A stretch of DNA of 64,000 bases from Earliella scabrosa (GCA_022605405.1 JABYQQ010000002.1:372001-436000), one strand, 5' to 3'. Shown: positions 9,637-21,824, counted from the first letter of the stretch. Numbers and translations: made by a program. Notes: a model not told the origin generated them from the letters alone.

Positions 9637-12284
9637 TCAGTGCTTATCCAAGAACCGGTATGGCGGTGGGAGCGGCCACTCGGGGTCGACCACGTCGAAC
9701 CCCGGTGGCGGCATGCGCACTAGCGGGGGTGGAGGCGGTGGTGGTGGCGGGAGAGGTGGTAGAAGCCGCACGCGCGACGACGGGAGGCTGCTCACCGGCG
9801 AGCCAACGAGCTGCCTCCGCTGCGTTTCCACTGGCAGTTTTTCGATCGACCTCCGCCGGCGGCTGACGCGCAGCGGGCGGGTGAGCGGGATGCCGACCGC
9901 GCCTCTCCCCGCCGCGGTCTCGCGCATGTCGTGTGCGGGCGGGGAGGGATGTGGGGAGGAGGACGAGCTGGGGTACGAGTAGGGACTGGAGCGCGACGGC
10001 GTGCGGGTATGGGTGTGCGTCTGGGTGTAGGAGTACGAGTAAGAGTAGGACTGTGGGTCGTGCACGTGCACGCCGGACGAGGGCGTGGGGGAAGAGGGCG
10101 CGTTGACGGACAGCGAGTCGCACATCGTCCACGAAGATCTCACGCTCGACGCGTACGTCGCGCGCCGCGTCCCTCCGAACCCGACCCCGAGCCCGAGACT
10201 GGGCGGCGTCTCGAGGTCGAGGTCGGGCGACGGGTGCGCCTCGGCGTCGTGGAGCATCTTCCAGCCCGCGCTCGGGCCCGGGACCGCGATCGAGGGCGGG
10301 CGGCGCCTCGGCGGGCGCATGCGCGAGAACGAGCGGTGGAGCGCCTCGATCTCGCCCATGAGCTCCGAGCCCGTGCGCGACTCGCGCTCAGGGCGTCCGA
10401 GCCGCGACGGCCTGCCCGCGCTCGCCGCCCACGACTGCTGGCTGCGGTGCGTGTGCTCGTACCGGTATGGATATGAGGACGAAGACGAGGGCTGGCCGGA
10501 GCGACCGGGGGGCCGCGCGAGGGCGTCGGTGCGCGCGAGGAAGGGGCGGGCGGTCTGCGTGTCGCGTTCGCGCTTGGCTTTGCGATTCGAGAGGAGGGCG
10601 AGGCGCCACAGGACGCAGGCGAAGATGAATAGGGCGAGAGCCCCTAAGCTCGCGGCGAGGACGACCGTGCGGTGGTCGGTGCTCCTGAATCATGGCGAGC
10701 AGTTCGTCAGCGAGCAGAGCAGAGAAGAGAACGACTCACGTCAGTCCTTTCGGATTGTCAGGGCCGCTGTGTCCATAGTCACACGTGAGGTCGGTAGAAT
10801 GCAAATGAACGATAAACGTACGGCACCGGAGAGTCAGTGGGCTGAAGCCGCCCTCCTTGTATTTCGGGTTCGTGCACAGAGAACACCCGCCCGTACGAGA
10901 ACCGGATCCAACTTGCGTCGGCTTCAGTATCTGTCGGGTTGTTCTCCACCCTCATCGTGTGGTCGCCCTCGTTGAGGTCCATCGCCGTGAACAGCACCTG
11001 CGGCTCGTCCGACCGCGACGCGGAAGCCGTGTTCGGTGAGAGCAGGTGCGACCTCCGCCCGTCGATGGACACGCTCAGCGGCGCGCTCGACGCGGTGATC
11101 GGCCCGTACAGCGCGATCCCCGAACCTGCGGGCGAATGCGCGCGTCAGCATTAGCAGAGAGGTGAGCTACACACTGGGAAGGTGGCGACCGGCGCAGCAT
11201 ACCCTGAGAGCGTGGGACCGATGTTAGCTCAGGGAAGCACAATGAGAGGAAGCCAAAAGACGCACTCGGAATTTGAGCTCCATCGCTCCGAAGCTGTCGT
11301 TTGTAGAGCTGGGGTCCGGAGCGCACGGTCAGCTGCTGCGTCTCCAGCCGCGAAGACGGCACTGGGCGACGTACTGCGAGGTGTCGTCGGCCGTCCATAG
11401 TCCCCCCCTCCAGGTGCAGCCCGGATCTGTGTGCTCTATCGTGTGTGCCTCGAAGAGCTGGCTCTGGAAGACAATCTTGGCCAGCACGGCGCATGTCAGC
11501 GGGCGAGCGCCATTGAGAGTTGACGGTACCTACGGAGTGGATGTCCAGTATCGGCCGGTTCGGGTCGTTGCTCGTGTTCACGATGCGGATCGTATGTGGG
11601 CCCGTGTGGACGCCCGTCATGTTGAAGAGGAGATAGTTCGTGTCCTCCGGGCCCTCGGTGTAGCCCTTGTGGTGGGTGGTCTCTTCTCCATCAAAGATGA
11701 CCTTGTAGTCACCCAGCCACTTCCTGTACCCTCCATAAACCCTGTGTGTCAGGACAGCGTCAGATACAGCTGAGCACGAATGAGCGAACATGCATGCGCC
11801 AGTGGCCATGGGCACGCGAGAGCGACATACCATACATCTGCGGAAGCGCGGTGCCGGACCCCGGCGCTTGGTGAGCGGAAGTTCTGCTAGAAGGCACAGA
11901 AGACGTCTCGCCGGACGCACCTGTACCGAACCACGAGAAGGAGACACTGGCGTTCCCGGACTGGGTGTTGTTAGTCGCGTGGTAGGTCGAGTTGTCCTCC
12001 TGCAGTGCGCAAATCGCCCCAGCGCGGGATGTGGTATCGAAGTCGAGACCCGAGCCCAGTTCGGATTAGCGTGCGTCATCGCCCCACAGCACCGCCGTCC
12101 GCGTCGTGTCCCAGTGTCCAGCAGCAAATATCGCGAGCGAGACCGTCAGCAACACGATGGAGGTCGAGCGGGAGGAGAGCGTCGACGGTTGCTAACGCAC
12201 CAGATGGGGGCCCTCGAACCAAGCACTGCGGGGTATATACGAAAGCGAAGGACTGAGGTGGGAGACGGTGACGTTGGCCGGCAT
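9637..12284 (-). CDS. Single-pass cell-surface protein with two galactose-binding-like ectodomains and Pro-rich cytoplasmic tail
   Basis: The order on the minus strand is a short NVTVSHLSPSLSYIPRSAWF segment, then an extracellular module with NNTQSGNASVSFSWFGTG, VYGGYRKWLGDYKVIFDGEE and HTGPHTIRIVNTSNDPNRP, which looks like a beta-sandwich. A second module follows with GSGIALYGPITASSAPLSVS, LLSPNTASASRSDEPQVLF and NEGDHTMRVENNP. Next come one membrane helix (VVLAASLGALALFIFACVLW, about 10630-10690) and a basic stop-transfer stretch. The long cytoplasmic tail is rich in Ser, Pro and Arg, with a YSYSYSYTQTHTHTRTP tract and a run of about ten prolines, and ends RFLDKH at 9637. This architecture is common in agaricomycetes. 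The ligand is unknown. The start at 12284 and the first two exon joins are tentative. No convincing signal peptide was found. Confidence 0.62.
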
Positions 12285-15227
12285 GGCTGGTTAGCGCCTC
12301 GCCGGAAGACTCGACCAGCGGTAGTCGGCGACCTGCACTAGCGTTGAAGATATAAGCCTCTCCGGGGAGCTGGAGGACGGGGACAAGAAGGGACAGGGGC
12401 GGTCGCATGGGAGCGCAGCGGAGGAAGCCTGAGGCAGCGAGGGGGGGGGGGCTTCCGAGAAGACGGTCACAGCATCGGGGGGCGAGAGACAGCGCAGGAT
12501 CATGCATCATGCGCGGAATATCATGCATCGTCCGCCCCCGTCAACACGCCATCAGCGTGTGCGCGACAACCTTAGAAGGACGTCGTTCGTCCCCCTGTTG
12601 TGGAAGGGAAGCGCGCCGTTGCCGCTCGGACATTGTCGACCGGGCGCGGTGCGCGTTTCAGCGACCGCATGCTGGACAATGGACGATGGGAGCGTGCGGT
12701 GAGGCGGTCCCGCAGATAAATGTCCTGAATAGAGTGCAATAGTGAGGGGAGCCGTGGCAGGCGGCGTGAAAGGTTGTGCGGTGCAAGGGCGGATCTGACC
12801 ACTGACCTATGCTGGCAGCCTTCTTTGTCCCACGTCTGAGAATGGGCCAGGCAATCAGGCCGATGCCACAAAGCTCCCGTCATGCGAGAGACTGTCCATG
12901 ACTGTCCTGTTGCGAACAGTGCACGGACGCTCTGAGGAGAACGTCCCCGAGCTGCCCAAACTATGACCTGTGTACCACTGTATGGCGACTCATTGGTTGA
13001 TGATGGCCGGTAGACCATGGATCACAGGGCTGTAGAGGTTTTTTATATAGATCACAATCTTCAAGTTCACGAGCCTATTCCTTCCCATCGGGGCCTATCT
13101 GTGTCGTGTTTTGAGTCAACATTTAGCATCGCCAACAGGATCCAGTTGGCAAACCTTACTACTAGCAGTCGCCCATACTCACTGACAAATCCTCCGCAGT
13201 GTTGGTGTTGAGAATATGCAAGGGCTGTCCAACTTGATCTTGTCCAAGCTTGATCCTCACGGTATGTATCACACCGACCATAGGAGAGTTGTTCGCAGCG
13301 GACTACTTGAGAGGTTAGGACTCGGAGACATAGTGCTGGTGACTGGTGTGTCCAAGTTCAAGCTAACTCTTAGCGCCCATGCTGACTGTCCAAATCAGAC
13401 CTCAATGACGTCATAGACTACATGGCTACCGCGCGGACCTAGTACAATTTACGGAGGGACTCGAGCTCTCAAGTCATACTCGCAGTACATGAGTGCTGTT
13501 CTCGAAGATTTCTTTGAATCCTGTGTCGCAGACTGCGCGGGCCCATAAACCTTATCTTGAAGACGAAGTAGTCAAGAGGCGCAGTCAATCTCACTGTGCG
13601 AGGCCCTGTGGCACGACCGTGAGTGGTCGACCCCGCTTTTCTCGTGTGATCAGTCTGCGGTCGCAGCAGATACTGAAAGTAAGATCTGTCGGTATTAGAA
13701 CTCCAGAGTCCATATGGAGTCCTACTAATGACGCCAGCAGGAGGGATTACTCCAGTACTACTGTCGTTCTCCCCTGCAGTCACGGACGTTTCTAAAGACG
13801 AGTACGACCAGCCGTGTACGCGCATGTAGCCCGGTGCAGAAGGCACCTGTACTTGGGCGATTGACTGTCGAGCCTTCTCAGCCAGCCTTGTTTTTCCAGA
13901 TGCATACATACCCGGGCCCGAGCTGGCCAGCTTGCTGGACTGGTAATAGTTCGTCAAAGCCCCAGGGTCGACGTGCCGCAAATGTGCTGGAACATCCATG
14001 CACCATGTCATGAACGTCCACGTCCACGTCCGGGCCTCTCGTCGGGGTATGTCGGGGTCTAATGTCCCGGGCGGCGGGGAAATCAGAGAGTCCCGAGCCG
14101 TAATACCCGTATTGGCAATGGGCGCAGATGCCCTGGGCGTCATCGACGCACGCGAGCAAGGTTAATAAGTAGTCGTCATCCGCTGTGGTTACAGCCGTGA
14201 CGATGGGACATCCAGGCAGCAACTTCATGAGCGGGTTGCCTGAGCGTGTACCTCGCGCGGGGGTAGCCCTTGGAGCCTGGAGGCCTAAGGCTAGGGTTGG
14301 TGAAGGTCCCAAGGAACAGTCTTGTTCCATACCACTGGGGTCCTGGGGGGATGGCGAGCTGTACGAGCGTACTGGCTGACCCTTGGCAAGAAACCCGGGC
14401 GAACGTGGACACCGGAGGATAGTCTCCACCTATATTTCAATCAACTGCTGCGAGAAGCTGTGAGCGCCGAGTCATAGCCGCGAACATCGGAAGAAGACCC
14501 CGAGGGAGTGCGTCCGTCGGAATTGCGAGTACTTAGGTTGGAAACGATGGGTGTCCCTTCCTCCAGCTGCGTCGACATACATACTTACTGAGCGGAGTGA
14601 GCACCGAGGAGGCACAGATCATCCGGCTTGCGAAGGTGCCTCAATTATGAGCGAGTGCATGGTGCCGTAAGAGTTTGGTAAGAGTGCGAGCAAAGGGTGG
14701 ATGGGGAAGATCGAATCTGGGGTCGGCCGGTATCTCATCAGAACCATATTCGCGGATCTAAATGGTAGCTGATGGAATTGACGTTATGAATGATGGCCAG
14801 GCTAGAAGACGACCAGAAATTTATACTGTACTACGGCGGCGGGACGAGAGCGGGCGCAGGCGGTCGTGAGGCGGGAGGAATGGAAGGGGATCTGCATTGT
14901 CGCGGGTGGAGAGAACGAGGGGATGGCAGGCGCCACCGACGAAGAGGGCGCTGAGGGCGCCGCGGTCGGGGGAGGAGTGGCGACCGGACACGCTAGCGGG
15001 TCGCTCTGCCGACGCTTCTCGAGCGGCGAGGCGCGAACAGTCCCAGGCTTCCTCCACGACCTCTCTCTGCGGCCGCGTCCGACCAGGAGTGCTAGCGTTC
15101 GCCCAGGTTCGCACCCACGCTCACTCTCGACGGCTTCCTCCTGCCCCGTGCTGGCTCTTGCACCTTGCACCCTGCTCCTCCTACTGTATATGCTTCAGCT
15201 TTCGTCTTCAACTCGCCTCTGACCGCC
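12285..15227. other. Intergenic region without a supported gene
   Basis: Nearly 3 kb with no exon I can defend. A 224-residue open frame on the minus strand (13469-14143) contains no recognisable motif and no clear start or splice context. Another at 13878-14429 overlaps it in a different frame. A TGACGTCA octamer sits at 13406-13413. The last 400 bases are pyrimidine-rich and probably belong to the promoter and leader of the F-box gene. Confidence 0.45.
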
Positions 15228-17198
15228 ATGTCCTTCCTTTCGCGCCGTCGCGCCAACCACGCACACGCAGGACCCCTCCAAGAGTCTGGCAACTTTCCCC
15301 GCAAGAGCGGCCCCGGCTCGATCTACTCGGTCGAGAAGCCCCCGTCCGTCATCCGCAAGCACATCCACTTCCCCTCTTCCCTCAACCGCCTCGCTGCGAA
15401 GTTCACCCGTTCGCACACTTCCAACATCGCGCACGCGCCCGTGTCCAATGTAGGAAGCCCACTTGCGTACTGGAGGAGTCGTTCGCCGTCCCCCGCGCCC
15501 TCTCTCGACATTCGCATGCCGACTGGGCTCGGACGAAGGGCGAGTGAGCTCGGTGAGAGGCAAGATTTCCAGGAGTACTCGGTCCATGAGCGAAAACGGA
15601 GCATCAGCCTGCCAGCGTCCCCGACACAGACACAGGCCGCCAGTCGCTGGCGAGCTCTTCCACCAGAGCCCAAAACGCCCGCCCTCGACCGCGTCTCACC
15701 CGAGCTGCTCTCCGTCGTCTTCTCCTTCGCGTCTCGTCCGGACATCCTCTCTCTCGCCCGAGTCTCGACGTCCTTCTCCCAGGCGGCGAAGAGAGCGCTT
15801 TATAGCGACCTCGACCTGCGCAACGCAGACGACGAACGCATCGAGCAATGTATTTCCACCCTTGCGTCGCGAAGAAGTCTCGCGTCGCTCGTGCGCACAT
15901 TCGCCTGCCGCATTCTCCCCCCTCCCGACGGCGCCGAGTCCACCACGCTCAACACCGTCACGTTCGCCATCGCGCTCACGAACATGGACCAGCTAAACGC
16001 GCTCACGCTCCCCGACTTCGACATCCGCCTCGTCCGCCATGCAACCTTCTCCCTCCGCCACCTCACCCTGCTCTGTACAAGCATCTCTCCCCAAGTCTTC
16101 CACTCCCTGTTCTCCTGGCTCTCCCACCAGCCCTCGCTGCTCTCGCTATCGTTCCCCTCGCTCCTCTTGCCCACGCTGCCCCCGTCCCCACTCGCGCCTG
16201 TCGATAGCGGCGCTCCCTCGCGCCCGCATACCCCACGCACGCCTGATACCCCCAGCCACGAATCTGATGCCCCCTCGCACGTCTCCTCTTCCTCCTTCCC
16301 ACCCACTGTCGTCCCCAATCTGCGGCGCTTCGACGGTCCTGTAGCTATAGCAGCCGCAATCGTGCCCGGACGCCCCGTCGAGCGCGTCACGATCCCGATA
16401 CAGCACACCCTCTACGACGGCCTCCGCCCGTCCGCGCTCATGTCCGCCCTCGCGTCCGCGCGATGTACGCTCCGCGCGCTCAGCATCAAGCCCGCGTCGA
16501 AGAAGATCGACCAGCGCACGCTCGAGCGCGTCGTCATGTCCGCCGGCGCGGAGCTGGGCGACTTTGTGGAAACGCTCGAGGTGCACTGGGTCCTGGATGA
16601 CGAGGTGAGTTCTCTCCCAGCTTCTTTCTGTTCCCTCCCAATCCCCGCCACATCTCCATCTCTGTCTTTACACTCCTGCCCCTGGCCCTCTTCGCCGCCC
16701 TTCCTCCCCTTCCTTGAGCTTCTCATCTTCCGCGCCGGGTGGGACCGTGCCTGACCGCAAACTCTATTCCCCACCGCCCAACAGATCCTGTACAAGCTCA
16801 TCGTCGGCGTCCTCGCGCGCTTCCGCGCCCTGCGCACCCTCTCCCTCCTCCGCGACTCGCCCCCGCCACACCCGCCCTCGCCCCTGCTCGAGTTCCCGCT
16901 CCCGCCCGCGTCCCCGCCCAACTCGAACCGGCGCACGTCCGTCTCGTCGTACTCGTCCGCGTTCCTCTCCGCGCGCGGGGCGAGCACGGGCCCGCCGAGC
17001 GCGCGGTCGTCGACGGGGGGCGCGGGGACGGACACGCCGTTCCCGCGCGTGCACGAGCGCGCGCATCTTGCGCTGTGGAGCAAGACGTGTCCGACGCTGC
17101 TGGGTGTCACGTTCTTGTCGGGCGCGCAGTGGCGCGTGTGGCCGAACCCGACGGCGGGCGGGCAGCCGCAGTTTGAGTTTGTCGGGTACTTGACGTAG
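15228..17198 (+). CDS. F-box protein
   Basis: Probable substrate adaptor of an SCF ubiquitin ligase. Two exons (15228-16604 and 16785-17198) give 596 residues. The start is the ATG of MSFLSRRRANHAHAG; the frame stays open upstream but has no ATG. Residues 1-150 are Ser/Arg/Pro-rich and likely disordered. An F-box-like helix bundle follows at about 152-200 (LDRVSPELLSVVFSFASRPD, then LARVSTSFSQAAKRALYSDL). The rest carries leucine-spaced segments such as LTNMDQLNALTLPDFDIRLV and LRHLTLLCTSISPQVFHSLF, resembling irregular leucine-rich repeats. The C-terminal exon holds a Pro/Ser-rich insert and ends in TCPTLLGVTFLSGAQWRVWP, a phrase common at the end of basidiomycete F-box proteins. The substrate is unknown. 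Confidence 0.8.
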
Positions 17199-19474
17199 CG
17201 CGGGGCGGTGGAGAAGCTGTTAGGAACGTGGTCTGTCCCTTTCTCCTGATTCTGCTCCGCGATCATCCGTCTGCTGTCCTTGCGCACCGAACATATCTCC
17301 CCCAACACCCGGATCCCCCCCCCCTCCCTCCTTCCTAAATGCAGCGTTTTTACGCACCTAATGACCTACGACCGATGTTGATGCCCGCCCGCCGCCTGTC
17401 CATCCCACTCACCCCATCTCGTTCCTGCCCATCGCCCATCCCTCATCTCTTCGCACTGTTGCCTCTGCACCGCATGTCCTGTCTCTCGTTCCGTATCATC
17501 CTCTCATCTTCTCATCCTCACATCCATCCCACCGTCTCGCTCCCCGTGTCCGCCATTCCGTTCTTCCGTTTTTTTCGTCCATCCTCTCCGTCCCTCTTCT
17601 ACACGTCTACACACAGCCATTCTATCTACAGTACATATCACACGCGTTCCGTTTCTCCGCTCTTCCGTAGCCCCGTACCATACTATTACCCGAGCGCACC
17701 TCGCCTCTTACCTCGAAGTACCATATTATCCACTTGTTGCACGGCGTCCGGCGCCTCCCCGCCGTTTCTTGGTTTTGCGTTCGTAGAACTTGAAGTTTAC
17801 CCCACTTGTGTATAGTGCACGCGCGCGCGCGCCCTTGTCTCCCTTGCCCCCTTGCTGCACGCGCCAAAAGATTCGAACTTAGGTTCAAGTAGCATACTTA
17901 CTTCGACTTTAGAGCACATAGCTATGGGGCCTGCGTATGGTTGACAAGTAGATCGATATCATAGCCACACCTGAAGCCTAGGTGCTGGGAGGGCGCGAGT
18001 GAGGGAAAGTTTGAAAGGTTTGAATCTTGACGTCGACGGTACGTACGCTACGTGCTGATCCTATTCAAACCCCTCTCGCTTCCCCACAGTGAACGTATAC
18101 ATGGACTCTGGAGATCTGGAGTCGCAAGCGACGTCCACGGCAAAGGGCCTGCCTCCCAAGCTTGAAGCTTGAGATCTCAGTCATCTCGCACATGCCAGTA
18201 TACCGGTCACGCTTCGAGTCTTTGTGTACTGCATAAGCTTGTTTCTTTCGCGCGTGATCACCCCTGGCGATGAGGGGAGAACGTACGACGCTCAACACTC
18301 AGAGCAGTAATCCGATCAAGTTTGCGAGTTGCGGCCGAAATGGTCCGAGGCGAAGCGGGAGAGTACCGTCTCAGTGGCGCTAGGCGTTAAGTCATCGCAC
18401 ACGTGTGTTATCAGATAACCACGAGTGACAAAACCGCAGCCTTTCATTCCGCCTCGACTTGATGTCTGTAGCTCGTACATACATGAAAGTAGAATGTGAT
18501 GGCTCTGGCAGGACATTCAGCGGAGGGACCAACGAGGCCTACTAGGAGGCTCGAGGGTGATCACGGTCACGTGAGCAACGCGACGCGCTCATTAAGCCGC
18601 GTCGCGACTTGGAAGTCGTTCCAAGGCATGCTGATTCTGAAGTCGTCTTAGTGGTTGAATAGTTCCGTAATTTTTGAAGTGCGACTAGTTGTGATATGGG
18701 GCAGCATTCATGGCCCTTTCTCAATGCATCCAGCTTCGAGACATGCTTCAAGTTGCGCAGTCGACACGGCATGATCCGCGTTTCACTTTCCAGCGTTCCG
18801 CTTCTGGGTCCCAGCAGCACAATCGCCCTTGTCGCTCAGACTCAACACTCACGTACTCACGGACATTCCCCGTGGTTGTAGTCGTTGTCCAAGGTCAATC
18901 TGAGGCTGCACAGGGCTGCACCCATCACTGCTCACTCAGACTGGTCCCACAGGTCTGCAACGTCACCTCACGTTTCACTCAAGCCATCTGGACGCCGACT
19001 TCAAAGCTTCACGTCTTCTATTCCTGTCCGTGCCATGATGCATGATGACCGGGAAGTTTCGGGATCCCTCAGATCTCGCCGCACCCGGACCAAGCTCCTC
19101 GAGGTGTTCGCCCTGGCCAAGGAAGAACACGCGAATTCGGAAGATGACGTGATAGCGCTCCTCGCAGGCGCATAACTTATCGACTCATCCCGTGCACTCG
19201 CCACTCCGAGGCTGCTCGAAGGTTCGGCCGGGACGACTCACGAGCGTTGCTTTGCAAGAATCTTGGGGCGAAACAAGGCGCCAAGGTCACGCTCTGTCGC
19301 GTCGTAAGCAGCGCACGTGCGGGCGACAAACAGGGACAAAGAACGCGAGGGCGGGTACAAATATTGGCGAGCACGACCGCGCCTGGCTCAGACCAGTTGT
19401 CTCGACCCCTCCGTCCACAGCTATCTCAGCGCCCGCCGCTCGACGTGTCACTTGCGCTCTCTTCGCTGGAAACT
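17199..19474. other. Intergenic region; pyrimidine-rich 3' segment then non-coding sequence
   Basis: Bases 17330-17800 are strongly C/T-rich, as expected of the F-box gene 3' untranslated region, and end near a (GC)n run at about 17820-17831. From 17,850 to 18,850 nothing coding was recognised. A small reading frame ends at 19175 (listed separately). The stretch before 19475 probably contains the peroxiredoxin promoter and leader, with an AT-rich AAATATTGG near 19360. Confidence 0.45.
19033..19175 (+). CDS. Possible small ORF upstream of the peroxiredoxin gene
   Basis: A 47-codon frame from ATG (MMHDDREVSGSLRSRRTRTK, then LLEVFALAKEEHANSEDDVI) to TAA ends 300 bases before the peroxiredoxin start. 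The frame stays open upstream to about 18885 without an ATG, so it could instead be the last exon of a longer gene. The C-terminal half looks like an amphipathic acidic helix. There is no recognised family and it may be chance. Confidence 0.2.
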
Positions 19475-20420
19475 ATGGTCGCTGTCGTCCAGAAGCCTGC
19501 GCCCGCCTTCAAGGCTACCGCTGTCATTGACGGCCTCTTCAAGGACATCTCCCTCCAGGACTACCTGGGCCAGTGGTACGGAGTTTCATGTGTATAATGG
19601 CTTCTAGAGGTGGAACACTCACTGTGGTCGCTCATATCAAGGGTCGTCCTTTTCTTCTACCCGCTGTACGTGTTTATACGAGAGATGCGTTGTTGTGCTG
19701 TGAGGGCTCATCTAAGTCTTTGTTCCACAGCGACTTCACCTTCGTCTGCCCCACGGAGATCCTCGCCTTCAACGATGCTCTTCCCCAGTTCCAGGCAATC
19801 AACACCGTCCTTCTCGGTAAGCATCATATTCTTCATATACTCCCCCCTCTCATCCTGGTGTCCCGCAGGTGCCTCCACCGACTCGCACTTCTCCCACCTC
19901 GCTTGGGCGACCCAGCCTCGCAAGCAGGGCGGTCTCGGTCCCGACCTCAAGCTCCCCTTGATTGCGGACAAGAACATGGCCATTGCCCGCGACTACGGTG
20001 TCCTCATTGAGGAGGAGGGTATCGCTCTCCGTGGCCTCTTCATCATCGACCCCAAGGGCATCCTCAGGTCGGTTCTCCTTCCGCTCTACCGCATGGATAG
20101 CGTCTGATGTGCAGTGATTGAATCCAGGCAAATCACCGTCAACGACCTCCCTGTCGGTCGCTCCGTCGACGAGACCATCCGTCTGGTCAAGGCGTTCCAG
20201 TTCACCGTACGTTGCCCATCTCGCTTGCCGCTACGATCCGCCATCCCTGACCGTATCTTGCTCCTCGCAGGACGAGCACGGCGAGGTCTGCCCCGCGAAC
20301 TGGAACGAAGGCAGCAAGACGATGAAGGCGGACCCGAAGGGCTCGCTCGAGTACTTTGCGAGCGTCGACGCCAGCGACGCGAACGGGAATGTGAGCAAGA
20401 AGCGTGCCCGTCTTGACTGA
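19475..20420 (+). CDS. TSA1: Typical 2-Cys peroxiredoxin (thioredoxin peroxidase)
   Basis: Reduces hydrogen peroxide and organic peroxides using thioredoxin, in the cytosol. Six exons (19475-19575, 19642-19665, 19731-19816, 19869-20067, 20128-20206 and 20271-20420) give 212 residues, near the usual 195-200. The peroxidatic cysteine lies in [10 protein letters not shown] and the resolving cysteine in GEVCPANW. Between them are [14 protein letters not shown] and [20 protein letters not shown], with the GGLG motif found in the over-oxidation-sensitive class. [20 protein letters not shown] precedes the resolving cysteine. A C-terminal extension ([11 protein letters not shown], then [14 protein letters not shown]) replaces the usual YF-containing helix end and finishes in a basic stretch. 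Exon 2 is only 24 bases. The gene is convergent with TRM112. Confidence 0.95.
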
Positions 20421-20968
20421 TCCATCCTTCCGTGATTCTGATCATGCCCTCCCTCATGTATGAGCAGCTGTCGCACTGACGGCCGGTCGGGAGGGTCTGA
20501 TCTTGCGCCGAGCCTGTCCCCGTTGTCCGTCTCGCTGTCAGATCGCGCCCCTCCTCCCTCTGATCTAGTGTTCCCGTGTGGTCCGGTTTGTGTAACATGC
20601 CCAACCCCCATAGATCTTAGAGAGTAGAGTTTGTTTCTTTAGACGGATAGAGATAGAGTAGATGGGGAACGCTTTGGCCACTCCGTAGCATAGCGGATTT
20701 CGTTGTAGAGTAATTGCTACTTACAGCTTCTTGGTGCTAGGTACGCAGGGCGTGGTAGTAGGTCTTGGGGGATGTTGTCGCGCAGGAGGTGTCGTGTTGC
20801 ATGCCGATCTAGTTGTAATGCTAATATGACCACCGCTCTTGATGATGCCCATCTCCGTTTGCGATTGTGATTCTCCTGGTACGTGGATCGCCTTGTAGGT
20901 CAGAACGACGCGACGGGACCCGATCCAAAGTTTTCGGTGAAATTTTGCGCGCGCGGGTGACATCGATA
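20421..20968. other. Short convergent intergenic region
   Basis: The 3' flanks of the peroxiredoxin gene (+) and TRM112 (-). No coding or RNA feature was seen. An inverted repeat GGGTGA...TCACCC (20956-20974) overlaps the TRM112 stop and is probably fortuitous. Confidence 0.5.
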
Positions 20969-21639
20969 TCACCCAATCTCGTGTTCGGCGAGTAGCTGTG
21001 AGCGTACGAAGCATGAGGGCGAGGGTCGTGCATATGCGAGGACGGACACAAGACGCGCGGGCGCAGACGTACCATGTTTGGGATCCCGTTCGATATCGGG
21101 TACACATGGCTGCAGTTCGGGCACACCATCGCGCCCTCCTCGACGTGGATCTGGTGCGCACACGAACGCGATTCCGAGCCTCGCCGTGAGCGAAACGCAG
21201 ACGCACCCCGACCAGTCGAGCGACGCACCTCCAAGAGCACATGGTGCAGTTTCTGCAGGAACTCGTCGTCCGTCATCTCCGGCTGCTCCGCGGGCAAGGA
21301 CGTGTCTCCGAGCTGCAAATGGACGACGGGTGAGAAGAGGGAAAAGCGCGTCCGTTCACGCGTCGGTCAATCTCGCGTTTTTCATGGCCCTACAACCGCC
21401 CCCGCGCGTGCGTGCGCATATGGGGAGGAGGACCGGGCGAGGGGAAGGAGACGCACCTGGCGCGCGGCATCGACGAGGGCGGGCCACTCGAGGCGGGGGA
21501 GGAAGCCGCGGAGGAAGTCGGCGTTGAACTCAGCGTCGCGCAGCTCGACGGCGACGTCCCGGAAGCGCAGGGGGAAGTTGTTGGACGTGCAGCCTTTTGC
21601 GTGGCATGCCAGCAGGTTGTGTGTTATTAGCCGAACCAT
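20969..21639 (-). CDS. TRM112: TRM112, activator subunit of methyltransferases
   Basis: Small zinc-finger protein that stabilises and activates several methyltransferases: Trm9 and Trm11 on tRNA, Mtq2 on release factor eRF1, and Bud23 on 18S rRNA. The N-terminus MVRLITHNLLACHAKGC matches the family start (MKxLTxNxLxC). Then come NNFPLRFRDVAVELRDAEFN and ADFLRGFLPRLEWPALVDAA. A middle exon has PEMTDDEFLQKLHHVLLEV. The zinc-ribbon end reads IHVEEGAMVCPNCSHVYPIS then NGIPNM, with the last exon adding LLAEHEIG before the stop. At least three exons are present, with an intron between NGIPNM and LLAEHEIG (about 20996-21074). Length (about 125 residues) fits the family. It is divergent from the tRNA-Glu at 21753. 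Confidence 0.93.
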
Positions 21640-21752
21640 CGCGGACGAGCTCAAGGTCGCAGACTCGCAGTCGCGAAAGGCGACGCTCAACGAGCACATA
21701 CCACTGACCAGCCTGCAAACATCGTGGACCGTTAAGAAGGGAATGAAAGCAC

Positions 21753-21824
21753 TCCGATATGGTGTAGTGGCTAACATTATCGCCTCTCACGCGATAGCCC
21801 GGGGTTCGATTCCCCGTGTCGGAA
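21753..21824 (+). tRNA. tRNA-Glu (CTC anticodon), second copy
   Basis: Base-for-base identical over 72 positions to the tRNA at 7883-7954, but on the plus strand. The acceptor stem TCCGATA/TGTCGGA, the loop CTCTCAC with anticodon CTC and both internal promoter boxes are intact. It sits 113 bases upstream of the TRM112 start codon, transcribed away from it. Confidence 0.96.

Noticed and set aside
9712..9760. GGT-rich tract as a non-coding microsatellite
   Set aside because: On the minus strand it encodes the polyproline run of the surface protein, in frame.
13469..14143. A 224-residue open frame on the minus strand
   Set aside because: No recognisable domain, an overlapping rival frame at 13878-14429, and no splice or start context; left as non-genic.
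15165..15227. An upstream in-frame extension of the F-box protein
   Set aside because: The extension begins at a TTG, not an ATG. The ATG at 15228 is the first valid start.
20956..20974. Inverted repeat GGGTGA...TCACCC as a terminator hairpin
   Set aside because: It overlaps the TRM112 stop codon, and fungal pol II genes do not use hairpin terminators.
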